Source: an uncultured Granulicatella sp. (GTDB lineage: Bacteria; Bacillota; Bacilli; Lactobacillales; Aerococcaceae). From it: DNA of 41,446 bases. Location of the stretch: NCBI GenBank assembly GCA_934193545.1, contig CAKPVL010000010.1:1-41446 (forward strand), given 5' to 3'. A program made the position numbers and the translations under genes. The notes under the pieces are model-generated. The model did no database searches, was not told the origin of the DNA, and saw only the letters and a list, made by a program, of their open reading frames with translations. The stretch's first letter is position 1. Every line of letters starts with the position of its first letter. This document shows, in pieces, positions 23,421 through 31,290 of this stretch.

Positions 23421-23981
23421 TTATAATTCTGTAAATTGATCTGGACGTTTTGTTGGAATCGTTGTAGCTCCGTGTTTTTGAAGCCATACAATATCGTACC
23501 AACGGTTGAATTTACATCCACATTTTTTGAAGTGTCCGCATTCTTCAAACCCTAAATATTTATGATAGTTTACACTATTCATCGTTAAGTACTCATCTTC
23601 CACTTCTGGAACAGCTACACAGGCATAGATGTTTTGATACCCTAACTCTAGTAATTTTTTCTCTAAGGCAGCATAAAGCAATTTACCATAGCCTTTTCTT
23701 TGATGATCCAAGCTAATATAAATACTGACTTCGGTCGACCAATCAAAGGCGGCACGTGCAGAAAACCTTCCAGCATACGCATATCCGACGACTTCTCCGT
23801 CCTCTTCTAACACCAGATATGGAAAGTTTTCTAATGTTTTCTGGATACGTCCTTCAAACTCTTCCACGCTAGGCACCACTTCTTCAAACGTGATAGCTGT
23901 CGTTTCTACATAAGGGGCATAGATAGCTTGAATAGATGTTGCATCTTCAACTGTTGCTACTCTTAACAATACATTACTCAT
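23421..23981 (-). CDS. GNAT family N-acetyltransferase (phosphinothricin acetyltransferase-like)
   Basis: A 186-residue acetyl-CoA-dependent acetyltransferase. It resembles the PAT/YwnH subgroup: RVATVEDATSIQAIYAPYVETTAITFEE at the N-terminus, the FSARAAFDWSTEVSIYI segment (about 73-89), and the pyrophosphate-binding loop HQRKGYGKLL (93-102). The C-terminus with GHFKKCGCKFNRWYDIVWLQK also matches the subgroup. The natural substrate is unknown: related enzymes acetylate methionine sulfone/sulfoximine, phosphinothricin or small amines. It overlaps ohr by 8 bases and has no good ribosome binding site, so its translation is probably coupled to ohr. Confidence 0.88.
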   Translation of the reverse strand: MSNVLLRVATVEDATSIQAIYAPYVETTAITFEEVVPSVEEFEGRIQKTLENFPYLVLEEDGEVVGYAYAGRFSARAAFDWSTEVSIYISLDHQRKGYGKLLYAALEKKLLELGYQNIYACVAVPEVEDEYLTMNSVNYHKYLGFEECGHFKKCGCKFNRWYDIVWLQKHGATTIPTKRPDQFTEL

Positions 23982-24402
23982 TGGCTGTTGAAAGTTCCAC
24001 GGGAGGAACTGTAACTCCTTTTAATAATTTATGAACGGGGCATTGACGCTCTGCTGCTTCAAGAATTTCGCGCGCTAATGCTTCGTCTCTACCTGGCATC
24101 GCAACAAAAACGGATGGATGGAATAGATATCCTTCTCCCTCTGAATCCAATGTCAAATCAATCTTCACTTCAACCTTGCTCTTATGTTCTAATTTCATGC
24201 GTTTTTCTACAAATTCAATCGACGCATTTAAACAAGTGGCATAGGCTAAGGCAAATAATTGTTCTGGGTTTGTCCCAGCATCTGCACTTCTTGGCGATGA
24301 AATCTGTGTGCTAAAGTCTTTGTCTCCATTTCCTTTAGTGTACGCTACCCCTGTTAGTCCGTCTTCGTTAACGGCTGTTGTTGTATATAAAATTTTCTCC
24401 AT
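23974..24402 (-). CDS. ohr: organic hydroperoxide reductase Ohr (OsmC family)
   Basis: A thiol peroxidase that reduces organic hydroperoxides. The 142-residue protein has the two family Cys: peroxidatic Cys57 in ALAYATCLNAS and resolving Cys121 in ERQCPVHKLL. The SPRSADAGTNPEQLFA segment (36-51) carries the conserved Arg and Glu. The EGEGYLFHPSVFVAMPG stretch is less standard than in textbook Ohr, so OsmC is an alternative, but the spacing fits Ohr better. GAGGTG lies 8 bases before the ATG. An extended -10 (TGCTATTCT) upstream overlaps the mgtA terminator. No OhrR regulator is nearby. Confidence 0.85.
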   Translation of the reverse strand: MEKILYTTTAVNEDGLTGVAYTKGNGDKDFSTQISSPRSADAGTNPEQLFALAYATCLNASIEFVEKRMKLEHKSKVEVKIDLTLDSEGEGYLFHPSVFVAMPGRDEALAREILEAAERQCPVHKLLKGVTVPPVELSTANE

Positions 24403-24449
24403 GCTCTCACCTCATGCAAGTTTCTTCTTGTAGAATAGCACATTCCTAA

Positions 24450-24487
24450 AAACAAAAGCTATCCTAACAAACTGTTAAGATAGCTCT
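24450..24487 (-). terminator. mgtA terminator
   Basis: Minus-strand AGCTATCTTAACA pairs with TGTTAGGATAGCT (G-U allowed) around GTT and is followed by TTTTGTTTTT. Confidence 0.85.
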
Positions 24488-24494
24488 TTTTGCA

Positions 24495-27152
24495 TTATAA
24501 CCATTCATTATATTTTTTAATATACGCTTTTTTAACAACCGTTACTAAGAACATGTATCCTGCGATAATGAGAATTAATGCAAGGAAGTATAGTCCGTTT
24601 AGCGGTGCAAGTTTTAATGGTCCTGCTAGTGGTGTGTAAGGAAGAACCGTTACAACAAATAAAGCGAATAAAGATGTCACTAGCAATGAGAACGCTGGTT
24701 TAGATTGAACGAATGGTAATTTTGGTGAACGTAACATATAAATAACCATCGTTTGTGACCACATAGATTCAATAAACCAACCTGTTTGGAAGACCATCAA
24801 GAAGAATGCTGGATTCGTAGACGATGCATAACTGCTTCCAGTAATCATTGGTGCGATTCCAAAGAACATCACTGCAAAAGTAATGATGTCGAAGATAGAA
24901 CTGGTTGGTCCAAACCAAGCCATAAATCGTGTGATAGAGCTTGCTGTCCATGCGCGTGGTTGTTTTAAGAAATCTGCGTCAACATTATCAAACGGTAATG
25001 CCACACAGCTTAAATCATAGATTAAGTTCAATACAATTAAGTGAACTGGTGCCATTGGTAGGAATGGTAGGAAAATACTTGCGAATAATACAGAGAAGAT
25101 ATTCCCGAAGTTTGATGAAACGGTCATCTTAATGTATTTTGTCATATTCGCATAAACTTTACGCCCTTCAATCAATCCTTTTTCAAGAACGAGTAAGTCC
25201 TTATCTAATAAAACGACATCTGCAACTTCTTTAGCAATATCCACGGCACTATCGACAGAAATTCCGACATCGGCCACTTTTAGGGATGGCGCATCATTGA
25301 TACCGTCGCCCATGTAACCAATCTTGTGTCCTTTTGCTTTTAGTAAATGAATAATGCGTGCCTTTTGTTCTGGAGATAGTTTTGCAAAAATCGTTGTTTC
25401 TTCAGCTACTGCTGCTAATTCTTCATCGCTCATATCTTCAATTTCAGTACCGAGTAAGACTTTATCTACTGGTAGCCCTACTTTTTCGCAGACCGTTAGC
25501 GTTACTTTTTCATTGTCCCCTGTAAGAATCTTCGTTGTTACACCATGTTCTTTTAACGCTTGAATCGCTGGTGCTGCAGAAGGTTTTGGTGGATCAAGGA
25601 AGGCTAAGTAACCCATTAGAATCATATTCGATTCATCTTCAACCGTGAAGGCATGGTGAGTATCTTGATATTTCTTTTGGCTCACACCAAGGACGCGAAG
25701 CCCTTGTTCGTTTAAGCCGCTCACTGCTTCTAGGATAGATTCGCGAATTTCATCCGTAATTGGGTGAACCACATCTCCGTCTTTTACATGAGTAGAGATG
25801 CTAAGCATTTCTTCTAGTGCTCCTTTTGTTACAAGCACTGCTTCATCGTCTTCTTTCACGATAACGCTCATACGACGACGTTCGAAGTCAAATGGCAACT
25901 CATCAATCTTTTGGTAACGTGTTGCTAAATTTTGTAGATCTTCGTGTTCGTCGGCTTCTTTTTCTGTACGTGTAATAATCGCACGGTCTAATAAGTTTTT
26001 AAGTCCTGTTTGGAAGTAGCTGTTTAAATACGCAATTTTTAATACGCCCATATCTAGATTTGCGTGAATATCTAATGGGTATTCAAGAATAATTTCATCT
26101 TGTGTAAGCGTACCTGTTTTATCAGTACAAAGAATATCGATAGCCCCTAAATCTTGAATGGCATTTAGTTTTTTAATAATGACTTTTTCTTTGGCCATGA
26201 TGACTGCCCCTTTTGCAAGGCTGGCTGTAATAATCATTGGCAACATTTCTGGAGTTAATCCCACGGCAACACTTAAGGCAAATACCCCTGCCTCTAACCA
26301 GTCACCGTCTGTTAATCCATTAATCAAGAATACAACTGGCACTAATACAAGCATTAAACGAATCAATAGCCATGAGATTTTATTCATTTCTTTCTCAAAA
26401 CTCGTTTGTTCTTCAAAAGTATTGAGTGTTTTTTCGATACGACCAATCATCGTATCATTCCCTGTTACTAAAATAACTGCTAAAGCACTACCGCTGACAA
26501 CGTTTGAACCCATAAACACAAAGCGTTCGCTCTCGAGTGCTTGTTTTTTCTTTTCTTCTTCATCTGGAACCCAGATTGATTTTTTCTCAACAGATTCACT
26601 TTCACCAGTCAAGCTGGATTGTTGAATAAAGAAGTCACGTGTTTCTAATAATAATGCATCCGCTGGCAACATGTCCCCAGCGCTTAATTTAATAATATCT
26701 CCAACTACTAAATCTTCAATCGGAACTTCCATCTGTTCGCCATCTCGAATAACGGTTGCTGTATTGACGATTAGACTAGATAAGTTACTAGCCGCCTTGT
26801 CACTTTTCATTTCTTGAACAAAACGAATCGTTCCTGATACAGCTACGAGCACCACGATAATGATGGAAGTTGTTGGGTCTGCTTCACCTGGTTTTGCTAG
26901 AATCACATTCGTGAATAATGAGATTACCGCAATCACTAATAGAATTACCGTAAATGGATTGATAATAGACTCATAAATCTTTTTCCAAATTGGATCTTCT
27001 TTAGCCTTTGTAATTTTGTTTTCTCCATATGTTTCACGGAGTGTTTCTACTTGTTCTTCATTTAATCCTTTTACAGATGTGCCTAACGCTTCTAGAACAT
27101 CTGCCATTGGATTCATCAATGCTAAGTCGATTCTTTCTTTTGCTGTTTTCAT
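24495..27152 (-). CDS. mgtA: magnesium-transporting P-type ATPase MgtA (type IIIB)
   Basis: Imports Mg2+ using ATP. I chose the ATG at 27152, which has GAGGTG 8 bases upstream and starts MKTAKERIDLAL, giving 885 residues, the normal MgtA size. The frame is open further upstream, but that part runs back through the leader terminator and is not coding. The phosphorylated Asp344 lies in DKTGTLT; the TGES actuator loop is at about 182-185; GDGINDAPSLKVADVGIS forms the hinge. About ten membrane helices are spread over the N-terminal pairs, the GLTPEMLPMI pair and the C-terminal six. Expression is controlled by an M-box riboswitch and possibly by a leader peptide, both directly upstream. Confidence 0.97.
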   Translation of the reverse strand: MKTAKERIDLALMNPMADVLEALGTSVKGLNEEQVETLRETYGENKITKAKEDPIWKKIYESIINPFTVILLVIAVISLFTNVILAKPGEADPTTSIIIVVLVAVSGTIRFVQEMKSDKAASNLSSLIVNTATVIRDGEQMEVPIEDLVVGDIIKLSAGDMLPADALLLETRDFFIQQSSLTGESESVEKKSIWVPDEEEKKKQALESERFVFMGSNVVSGSALAVILVTGNDTMIGRIEKTLNTFEEQTSFEKEMNKISWLLIRLMLVLVPVVFLINGLTDGDWLEAGVFALSVAVGLTPEMLPMIITASLAKGAVIMAKEKVIIKKLNAIQDLGAIDILCTDKTGTLTQDEIILEYPLDIHANLDMGVLKIAYLNSYFQTGLKNLLDRAIITRTEKEADEHEDLQNLATRYQKIDELPFDFERRRMSVIVKEDDEAVLVTKGALEEMLSISTHVKDGDVVHPITDEIRESILEAVSGLNEQGLRVLGVSQKKYQDTHHAFTVEDESNMILMGYLAFLDPPKPSAAPAIQALKEHGVTTKILTGDNEKVTLTVCEKVGLPVDKVLLGTEIEDMSDEELAAVAEETTIFAKLSPEQKARIIHLLKAKGHKIGYMGDGINDAPSLKVADVGISVDSAVDIAKEVADVVLLDKDLLVLEKGLIEGRKVYANMTKYIKMTVSSNFGNIFSVLFASIFLPFLPMAPVHLIVLNLIYDLSCVALPFDNVDADFLKQPRAWTASSITRFMAWFGPTSSIFDIITFAVMFFGIAPMITGSSYASSTNPAFFLMVFQTGWFIESMWSQTMVIYMLRSPKLPFVQSKPAFSLLVTSLFALFVVTVLPYTPLAGPLKLAPLNGLYFLALILIIAGYMFLVTVVKKAYIKKYNEWL

Positions 27153-27168
27153 AGTCTTCACCTCGTTT

Positions 27169-27252
27169 TTAATATAGGCGAAGCTCCGGGTGATCATCAC
27201 ACTCTTCCCTTCGCTCATTGATTTGTTTCGTTTGACTCTCCGGTCCTGGCAT
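27169..27252 (-). CDS. putative 27-codon leader peptide upstream of mgtA
   Basis: A short ORF between the M-box terminator and mgtA, starting MPGPESQTKQ and ending HPELRLY before TAA. AGAGGG lies 8 bases before its ATG, and its stop codon is 16 bases before the mgtA ATG, right next to the mgtA ribosome binding site, so coupling is plausible. The peptide is rich in Glu/Asp (8 of 27 with Glu5, 13, 16, 17, 23 and Asp19, 20 among them) and has Pro at 2, 4 and 22. A perfect 10-bp inverted repeat joins the bases just before its ATG to its codons 18-22. No homologue is known to me; it may be regulatory or not translated. Confidence 0.55.
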   Translation of the reverse strand: MPGPESQTKQINERREECDDHPELRLY

Positions 27253-27262
27253 ATGATCACCC
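27188..27262 (-). promoter_or_regulatory. inverted repeat that could occlude the leader-ORF ribosome binding site
   Basis: On the minus strand GGGTGATCAT (27253-27262) is perfectly complementary to ATGATCACCC (27188-27197), with a 55-nt loop. The 5' arm covers the GGG of the ribosome binding site and ends directly before the leader-ORF ATG; the 3' arm lies in the ORF near its end. Confidence 0.55.
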
Positions 27263-27285
27263 TCTTTCTAAAAATTTCTGGCAAA

Positions 27286-27327
27286 TGAAAAAGCACCTTG
27301 TCATAGCCTAAACGCGACAAGATGCTT
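27286..27327 (-). terminator. M-box attenuator terminator
   Basis: Minus-strand AGCATCTTGTC pairs without mismatch (one G-U) with GACAAGGTGCT around a 15-nt loop, followed by TTTTTCATTT. It lies between the M-box aptamer and the leader ORF, as expected for a transcriptional Mg2+ switch. Confidence 0.9.
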
Positions 27328-27356
27328 ACCAAATAAACAATTCTCATTTTTTCGTT

Positions 27357-27492
27357 CAAGCTTTAACATCATGGAGCGATGAAATGACATTAGTCTCTGC
27401 CTTCACGACAGAGGCTGCTAACCAACGCATAGTGTCTCCACTATTTTGCGGTAGTCATCCGTATCTCCATGGTAGTCTCACCTACCGATTTA
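27357..27492 (-). ncRNA. M-box (ykoK) Mg2+ riboswitch aptamer
   Basis: The minus strand contains the conserved M-box segments GGTAGGTGAGACTACC (27471-27486 region), ATGGAGATACGGATG (about 27457-27471), ACTACCGCAAAATAGTGGAG and GACACTATGCG, then the AATGTCATTTCATCG and CATGATGTTAAAGC strands that close the structure. Position before a Mg2+ ATPase and the downstream terminator support the call. At high Mg2+ it should favour termination. Assigned by eye against the family consensus (Rfam RF00380). Confidence 0.85.
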
Positions 27493-27499
27493 CATTCTT

Positions 27500-27528
27500 A
27501 ACTTACCCCAATATGCCCCCTTTGTCAA
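27500..27528 (-). promoter_or_regulatory. mgtA leader promoter
   Basis: Minus-strand consensus -35 TTGACA (27523-27528), 17-base spacer, -10 TAAGTT (27500-27505). Predicted start about 27493, at the first bases of the M-box. Confidence 0.65.
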
Positions 27529-27569
27529 AGAAATGTACTTTGTATCTATATTAAAATATGAATTAGTAG

Positions 27570-27592
27570 TATAATAAACGTGTAAAAGGAGG
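27570..27592 (+). promoter_or_regulatory. promoter -10 and ribosome binding site of the lipoprotein gene
   Basis: TATAAT at 27570-27575 with a weak -35, and AAAAGGAGG at 27584-27592, 7 bases before the ATG. It is divergent from the mgtA leader promoter, 42 bases away. Confidence 0.6.
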
Positions 27593-27599
27593 AATCCCT

Positions 27600-28238
27600 A
27601 TGAAAAAATCAATTTCTTTGATTTTAGTCGCATTGGTTTTAGCTGGTTGTTCATTTTTCCAAAAGAAAGAAGACACAACCACTCAAGCACAAACGACGAC
27701 TACTCAAAGCACAACAACAACGAAACAAACAACGACAAGTACTACTGAAGCTCCAACGACAATCGTTGCAACAACTGCTGAAACACAGCACGCAACGGCT
27801 CCCGTTCCAAAGACTGTATCTACTGAAAAAGTAGCCGTTCCTGCCGAAGCGCCTGCTCCTTCATCCATGGATATCCAAGCGATGAAACAAGGGGACTTCC
27901 GTAGCGTAGCCGGAACATGGAGAAACTCTGCTGGATGGGAATTCCACATTGATAAAGATGGAAATATTACTTCTGGTGGAAAAATATTTAAAGTTGGTAT
28001 TACCGAACAACAATTCCAAGAAGGACTTCTCAACTGGATTATGGTTCCAGAAGGTAATGAAAATGCATTTGTGGGAGGCGCGGTCTTCTCATTTATTCCT
28101 AAAAATGTAGAGCTCACTTATGGTGTGATGTCTGGTGACAAAGACCAATCGGACATTTCTAAAGACCGTATTTACGGTACGCAAACCGTAACGGACGGAA
28201 AAACTATCAAAACATTGATGTACTATAAAGTCGATTAA
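27600..28238 (+). CDS. lipoprotein with Thr-rich linker and DUF6287-like domain
   Basis: A 212-residue secreted protein with a lipoprotein signal peptide: MKKSISLILVALVLAGC, lipobox LAGC, lipidated Cys17. Residues 25-60 form a low-complexity Thr-rich linker (runs of TTTT with Gln, Lys and Ser), then an Ala/Pro-rich segment. The folded domain (about 90-212) begins DIQAMKQGDFRSVAGTWRNSAGWEFHID and resembles the DUF6287 domain of streptococcal and enterococcal lipoproteins, function unknown. It is transcribed alone from its own promoter, divergent from mgtA. The shared intergenic region does not prove a link to Mg2+. Confidence 0.85.
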   Translation: MKKSISLILVALVLAGCSFFQKKEDTTTQAQTTTTQSTTTTKQTTTSTTEAPTTIVATTAETQHATAPVPKTVSTEKVAVPAEAPAPSSMDIQAMKQGDFRSVAGTWRNSAGWEFHIDKDGNITSGGKIFKVGITEQQFQEGLLNWIMVPEGNENAFVGGAVFSFIPKNVELTYGVMSGDKDQSDISKDRIYGTQTVTDGKTIKTLMYYKVD

Positions 28239-28245
28239 CGGATTA

Positions 28246-28276
28246 AGCACTGTATTCAATTACAGTGCTTTCTTTT
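28246..28276 (+). terminator. lipoprotein gene terminator
   Basis: AGCACTGTA pairs with TACAGTGCT around TTCAAT and is followed by TTCTTTTG, 8 bases after the stop codon. Confidence 0.8.
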
Positions 28277-28282
28277 GTACAT

Positions 28283-28318
28283 AAAAATAACGGATACCTC
28301 CTATTGGAAGTATCCGTT
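28283..28318 (-). terminator. terminator after the GH31 gene (bidirectional)
   Basis: AACGGATACYTCC pairs with GGARGTATCCGTT (28289-28318). T-runs follow on both strands (ATTTTTATG on the minus, TTTTCG on the plus). Confidence 0.8.
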
Positions 28319-28323
28319 TTTCG

Positions 28324-30537
28324 TTACGGTTCACTAATGAATAAAATTTCTAGTAATCGTCCTCTTAATTCTTCATCTTCATGATGTAAGATATTCATGA
28401 TTTCGTTCGCATTTTTAGCATTCACTAATCGACGATATAAGTGGTCTTTCGTTGCGTAAGGAAGGTTCGCATTCTTGAGTACTTGGAAGAATGCTTCGTT
28501 TCGATTAACTGTTTGTTTTTCGCCCACTGTAAATTCAACAGTCGCGTTTTTATTTTCCAATTCAACGATAGCTGCTTGGCTTCCTTGAACACGAACGCGG
28601 TGGATTCTGTTTTCTTGAAGGATACCTGTTTCTCCTTCAACAGATAATTGAATCGCTCCTAATTTCCAATCAACAGATAATGTTGTGACACAACGAGCTC
28701 CATCTAAGTCTTCCACCATTTCGAATGAATGATGGGTACCTGGGAATACATACCAGTCAATCACTTCAGGTAAATCCACACCCATCTTCACACCAGAACC
28801 ATCGAGCGGAACAATTGCTCCTTCTTTAGCAAATACAGGAATCGATTCGATATCACGGTAAATATCAAGCACCACATCTCCTGCATACTCTCTTCCAGTG
28901 AAGAAGTCGTACCATTTTCCTTCAGGGAACCACACTTGAACTTTTGCAGATTGGTAATCCTTATTCATTGGTTCTGTAATTGGAGCGACCATCAACTCGC
29001 TACCGAAGAAGTATTGATTTGGCACATGGTAGCTTTCTTCGTTTTCTGGATAGAAGTAGTACATCGGACTCACAAGAGGTGCTCCCTCTTCATGCGTTGC
29101 CACATTCATCGTGTAAAGATATGGAAGCAATTGATGTCTTAGACGTAAATAGTGCTTCATGATTTCTGCAGTATGTTTCGTAAAGAACCATGGCTCCTTA
29201 CTATTAAACGGACTTTGCGTACTATGAAGTCGTGTAATTGGACTAAAGATGCCATATTGTAACCAGCGAATTTGCAATTCTTCATCATAATAACCACGCA
29301 TATGTCCACCAATATCATGACTCCACCAGCTATATCCAATGTTAGAAGCCGTTGAAGTGAAATATGGTTGGAATTGAAGAGATTCCCAAGTCACAATCGT
29401 GTCCCCAGAAAATCCAACTGGATAACGATGGCTGCCAGGTCCTGCATAACGAGACAAGATTAATCCGCCATCTGCTCTCTTACAATTATCGACAAAATGA
29501 TAATGGTTTAATAACCACAATGGATCTTGTACCCCTTGCGTTCCTTGTTGCCAGTCAATCCACCAGAAATCAACTCCTTGTTCTTCTAATGGATAATGAA
29601 CATCTTTAAAGTAAGATTCTCTAAAGCGAGGATCTGCAATATCAAAAATCGCAGGTTCTTCGCTTGCTGCATCTAATCCAAGACGTTTTGCAACAGCTGG
29701 ATACGCATCTTCATAAGCTCGAAATCCATCGGCTGGATGAACATTTAGAGAAAGTTTTAATTTCTTATCATGTAGTTTCTTTAATAATTTTTCTGGTTCT
29801 GGAATGAGTTCACGGTTCCAAGAGTACCCCGTCCAACCGCTTCCGAAGCGTTCTGGAATTTTTGTGATATGCCAATCCATATCTAACACGCCAACCGCAA
29901 GCGGTACTTGCTCATCTTCGAAGCGTTCAACGAGACTTAAATACTCATCAGCCGTATACGCCCAATAACGGCTCCACCAGTTTCCTAAGGCATAGCGTGG
30001 TAATAATGGAGTTGCGCCAGTTAGGTGATAGAAGTCTCTGATGGCTCCTCTATAATCATGCCCATAAGCGAAGAAGTATAGGTCCACTTCGCTTTCTTTT
30101 TTGATAAAGCCTTCTTTTTCATCACTAATAAATCCATTCGAGTCATCTAAAACAGCATAACCACTCTTACTAATAATACCGTCTTCGAGTTCTGTTTCCC
30201 CATCCACTTGGTCGAGTGTACGCGTCGTCCCTTTTAAGGTTTCGATTGGCTCACCAAAGTACCATCTGCTTCCGTAAATAGCGAATTGACCCTTTAATTC
30301 AATAAATAGATTTTGATTATTGAATTCACCTTTGTTATAGCGCAAACGGAAAAACTTCGTATTAATATCTAATAGCTCTGGTGTTTCTGTTGCTTCTACC
30401 TCTACTTCACCAAAGTCTCTGTTTTGGATTAATTGCGTATGTCTATCTTCGAATTGTCCATTTTTTGAATATTCTAAACGAATGAGTTTATCCGTTAGAA
30501 CGCTGACACGATAAAAATCTCCTTTAAAAATTTTCAT
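28324..30537 (-). CDS. glycoside hydrolase family 31 enzyme
   Basis: A retaining alpha-glycosidase, probably cytoplasmic (no signal peptide). I chose the ATG at 30537 (737 residues), which has GGAGG 8 bases upstream; an ATG 5 codons earlier lies within that site. An N-terminal beta-sandwich (1-170) is followed by the TIM barrel with GVLDMDWHITKIPERFGSGWTG (about 216-237), the nucleophile Asp328 in WWIDWQQG, the acid/base Asp408 in WWSHDIGGHMRG, and C-terminal beta domains. The WIDWQQG sequence departs from the WIDMNE of standard alpha-glucosidases, so the substrate may differ (other alpha-glycosides, including N-acetyl sugars). It overlaps the YesL-like gene by 14 bases and should act on what the LplABC importer brings in. 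Confidence 0.9.
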   Translation of the reverse strand: MKIFKGDFYRVSVLTDKLIRLEYSKNGQFEDRHTQLIQNRDFGEVEVEATETPELLDINTKFFRLRYNKGEFNNQNLFIELKGQFAIYGSRWYFGEPIETLKGTTRTLDQVDGETELEDGIISKSGYAVLDDSNGFISDEKEGFIKKESEVDLYFFAYGHDYRGAIRDFYHLTGATPLLPRYALGNWWSRYWAYTADEYLSLVERFEDEQVPLAVGVLDMDWHITKIPERFGSGWTGYSWNRELIPEPEKLLKKLHDKKLKLSLNVHPADGFRAYEDAYPAVAKRLGLDAASEEPAIFDIADPRFRESYFKDVHYPLEEQGVDFWWIDWQQGTQGVQDPLWLLNHYHFVDNCKRADGGLILSRYAGPGSHRYPVGFSGDTIVTWESLQFQPYFTSTASNIGYSWWSHDIGGHMRGYYDEELQIRWLQYGIFSPITRLHSTQSPFNSKEPWFFTKHTAEIMKHYLRLRHQLLPYLYTMNVATHEEGAPLVSPMYYFYPENEESYHVPNQYFFGSELMVAPITEPMNKDYQSAKVQVWFPEGKWYDFFTGREYAGDVVLDIYRDIESIPVFAKEGAIVPLDGSGVKMGVDLPEVIDWYVFPGTHHSFEMVEDLDGARCVTTLSVDWKLGAIQLSVEGETGILQENRIHRVRVQGSQAAIVELENKNATVEFTVGEKQTVNRNEAFFQVLKNANLPYATKDHLYRRLVNAKNANEIMNILHHEDEELRGRLLEILFISEP

Positions 30538-31186
30538 CTTGCGTACCTCCATTGCTTAATTTATATGCCTTCTCAAACATTTTACTCGTTACTTTTACAT
30601 TTAACAATGCCCATAGCGCAAAGCCACCAAAAGTGAACACGTAAATCGACGTCAATAATCGCTCTGGCGTATTCACACTCATATACACCACTGCGCAGTT
30701 AAATAGAATTAATAAAATTGCACGTAACGGATCTAAAATACAAACGAAAAAGCTATTGATGACACTGGCTTTTAAACTATTTTCAAATAACCCAACATAC
30801 GGTAAAAGGATAACAACCCCCAGTATCGCAAGCATTCCAAATGGCGCAAGAAGTAATAATCCATATCCATTCAAAAAGTTTGTATTCGAAAAAATACTAT
30901 AGTTCAAAAATAATAGAACCGAGAGTACCACAAGAGCTGCCCAAATGATGGTCGATTGCTTAAAGTTGGATTTAAAAATACGAAAATAATGATAGACAAC
31001 ATCGCCATCATCGCCCTTTAAAATCCGATGCAACATCGTATTGAGAGATGTCACAGAAGCCCCCATCGTCACAATAGGAATGCTCGTAATGATAAATAAT
31101 GTATTTAATAGAATCAAGTTGGTGATGAGCGTTAGTCCTCTAACGAGTGGCCCATCCATTCGAAATAGTTTTTGCAATGATATCAC
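30524..31186 (-). CDS. YesL/DUF624 family membrane protein
   Basis: A 220-residue protein with five to six hydrophobic helices. The N-terminal signature LFRMDGPLVRGLTLITNLILLNTLFIITSIPIVTMGASVTSL (split over residues 7-48; key residues DGPL, PIVTMGAS) is typical of DUF624 proteins. These accompany LplABC-type sugar importers and YesMN systems, and their function is unknown (perhaps an accessory transporter subunit). The start is uncertain: GTG at 31186 has AGGAAC very close; TTG at 31177, preceded by GGTG, is an alternative. It overlaps the GH31 gene and is separated from lplA by a terminator. Confidence 0.85.
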   Translation of the reverse strand: MISLQKLFRMDGPLVRGLTLITNLILLNTLFIITSIPIVTMGASVTSLNTMLHRILKGDDGDVVYHYFRIFKSNFKQSTIIWAALVVLSVLLFLNYSIFSNTNFLNGYGLLLLAPFGMLAILGVVILLPYVGLFENSLKASVINSFFVCILDPLRAILLILFNCAVVYMSVNTPERLLTSIYVFTFGGFALWALLNVKVTSKMFEKAYKLSNGGTQDENF

Positions 31187-31200
31187 CGTTCCTATATGAG

Positions 31201-31240
31201 AAAAAGGAAGCGAGAAAGATTTTTCTTCATCTCGCTCCCT
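31201..31240 (-). terminator. intra-operon terminator between the binding protein and YesL-like genes
   Basis: Minus-strand AGGGAGCGAGA pairs with TCTCGCTTCCT (one G-U) and is followed by TTTTTCTC. It lies 50 bases after the lplA stop codon, so downstream genes depend on read-through or another promoter. Confidence 0.8.
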
Positions 31241-31290
31241 CTACTCATTGTATTTTAAACGTTTTTGTTAGGGTATTTGTTAGAATGTGC

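Noticed and set aside
26158..26625. 155-codon plus-strand ORF inside mgtA
   Set aside because: Antisense shadow of a long conserved gene, Ser/Thr/Ile-rich, with no ribosome binding site.
27153..27359. 69-codon N-terminal extension of mgtA in frame with the transporter
   Set aside because: It runs through the M-box 3' end and the intrinsic terminator, has no ribosome binding site and matches no MgtA sequence; GAGGTG supports the ATG at 27152.
27704..28117. 137-codon minus-strand ORF opposite the lipoprotein gene
   Set aside because: It mirrors the Thr-rich repeats as Val/Ser runs; the plus-strand frame has signal peptide, lipobox and ribosome binding site.
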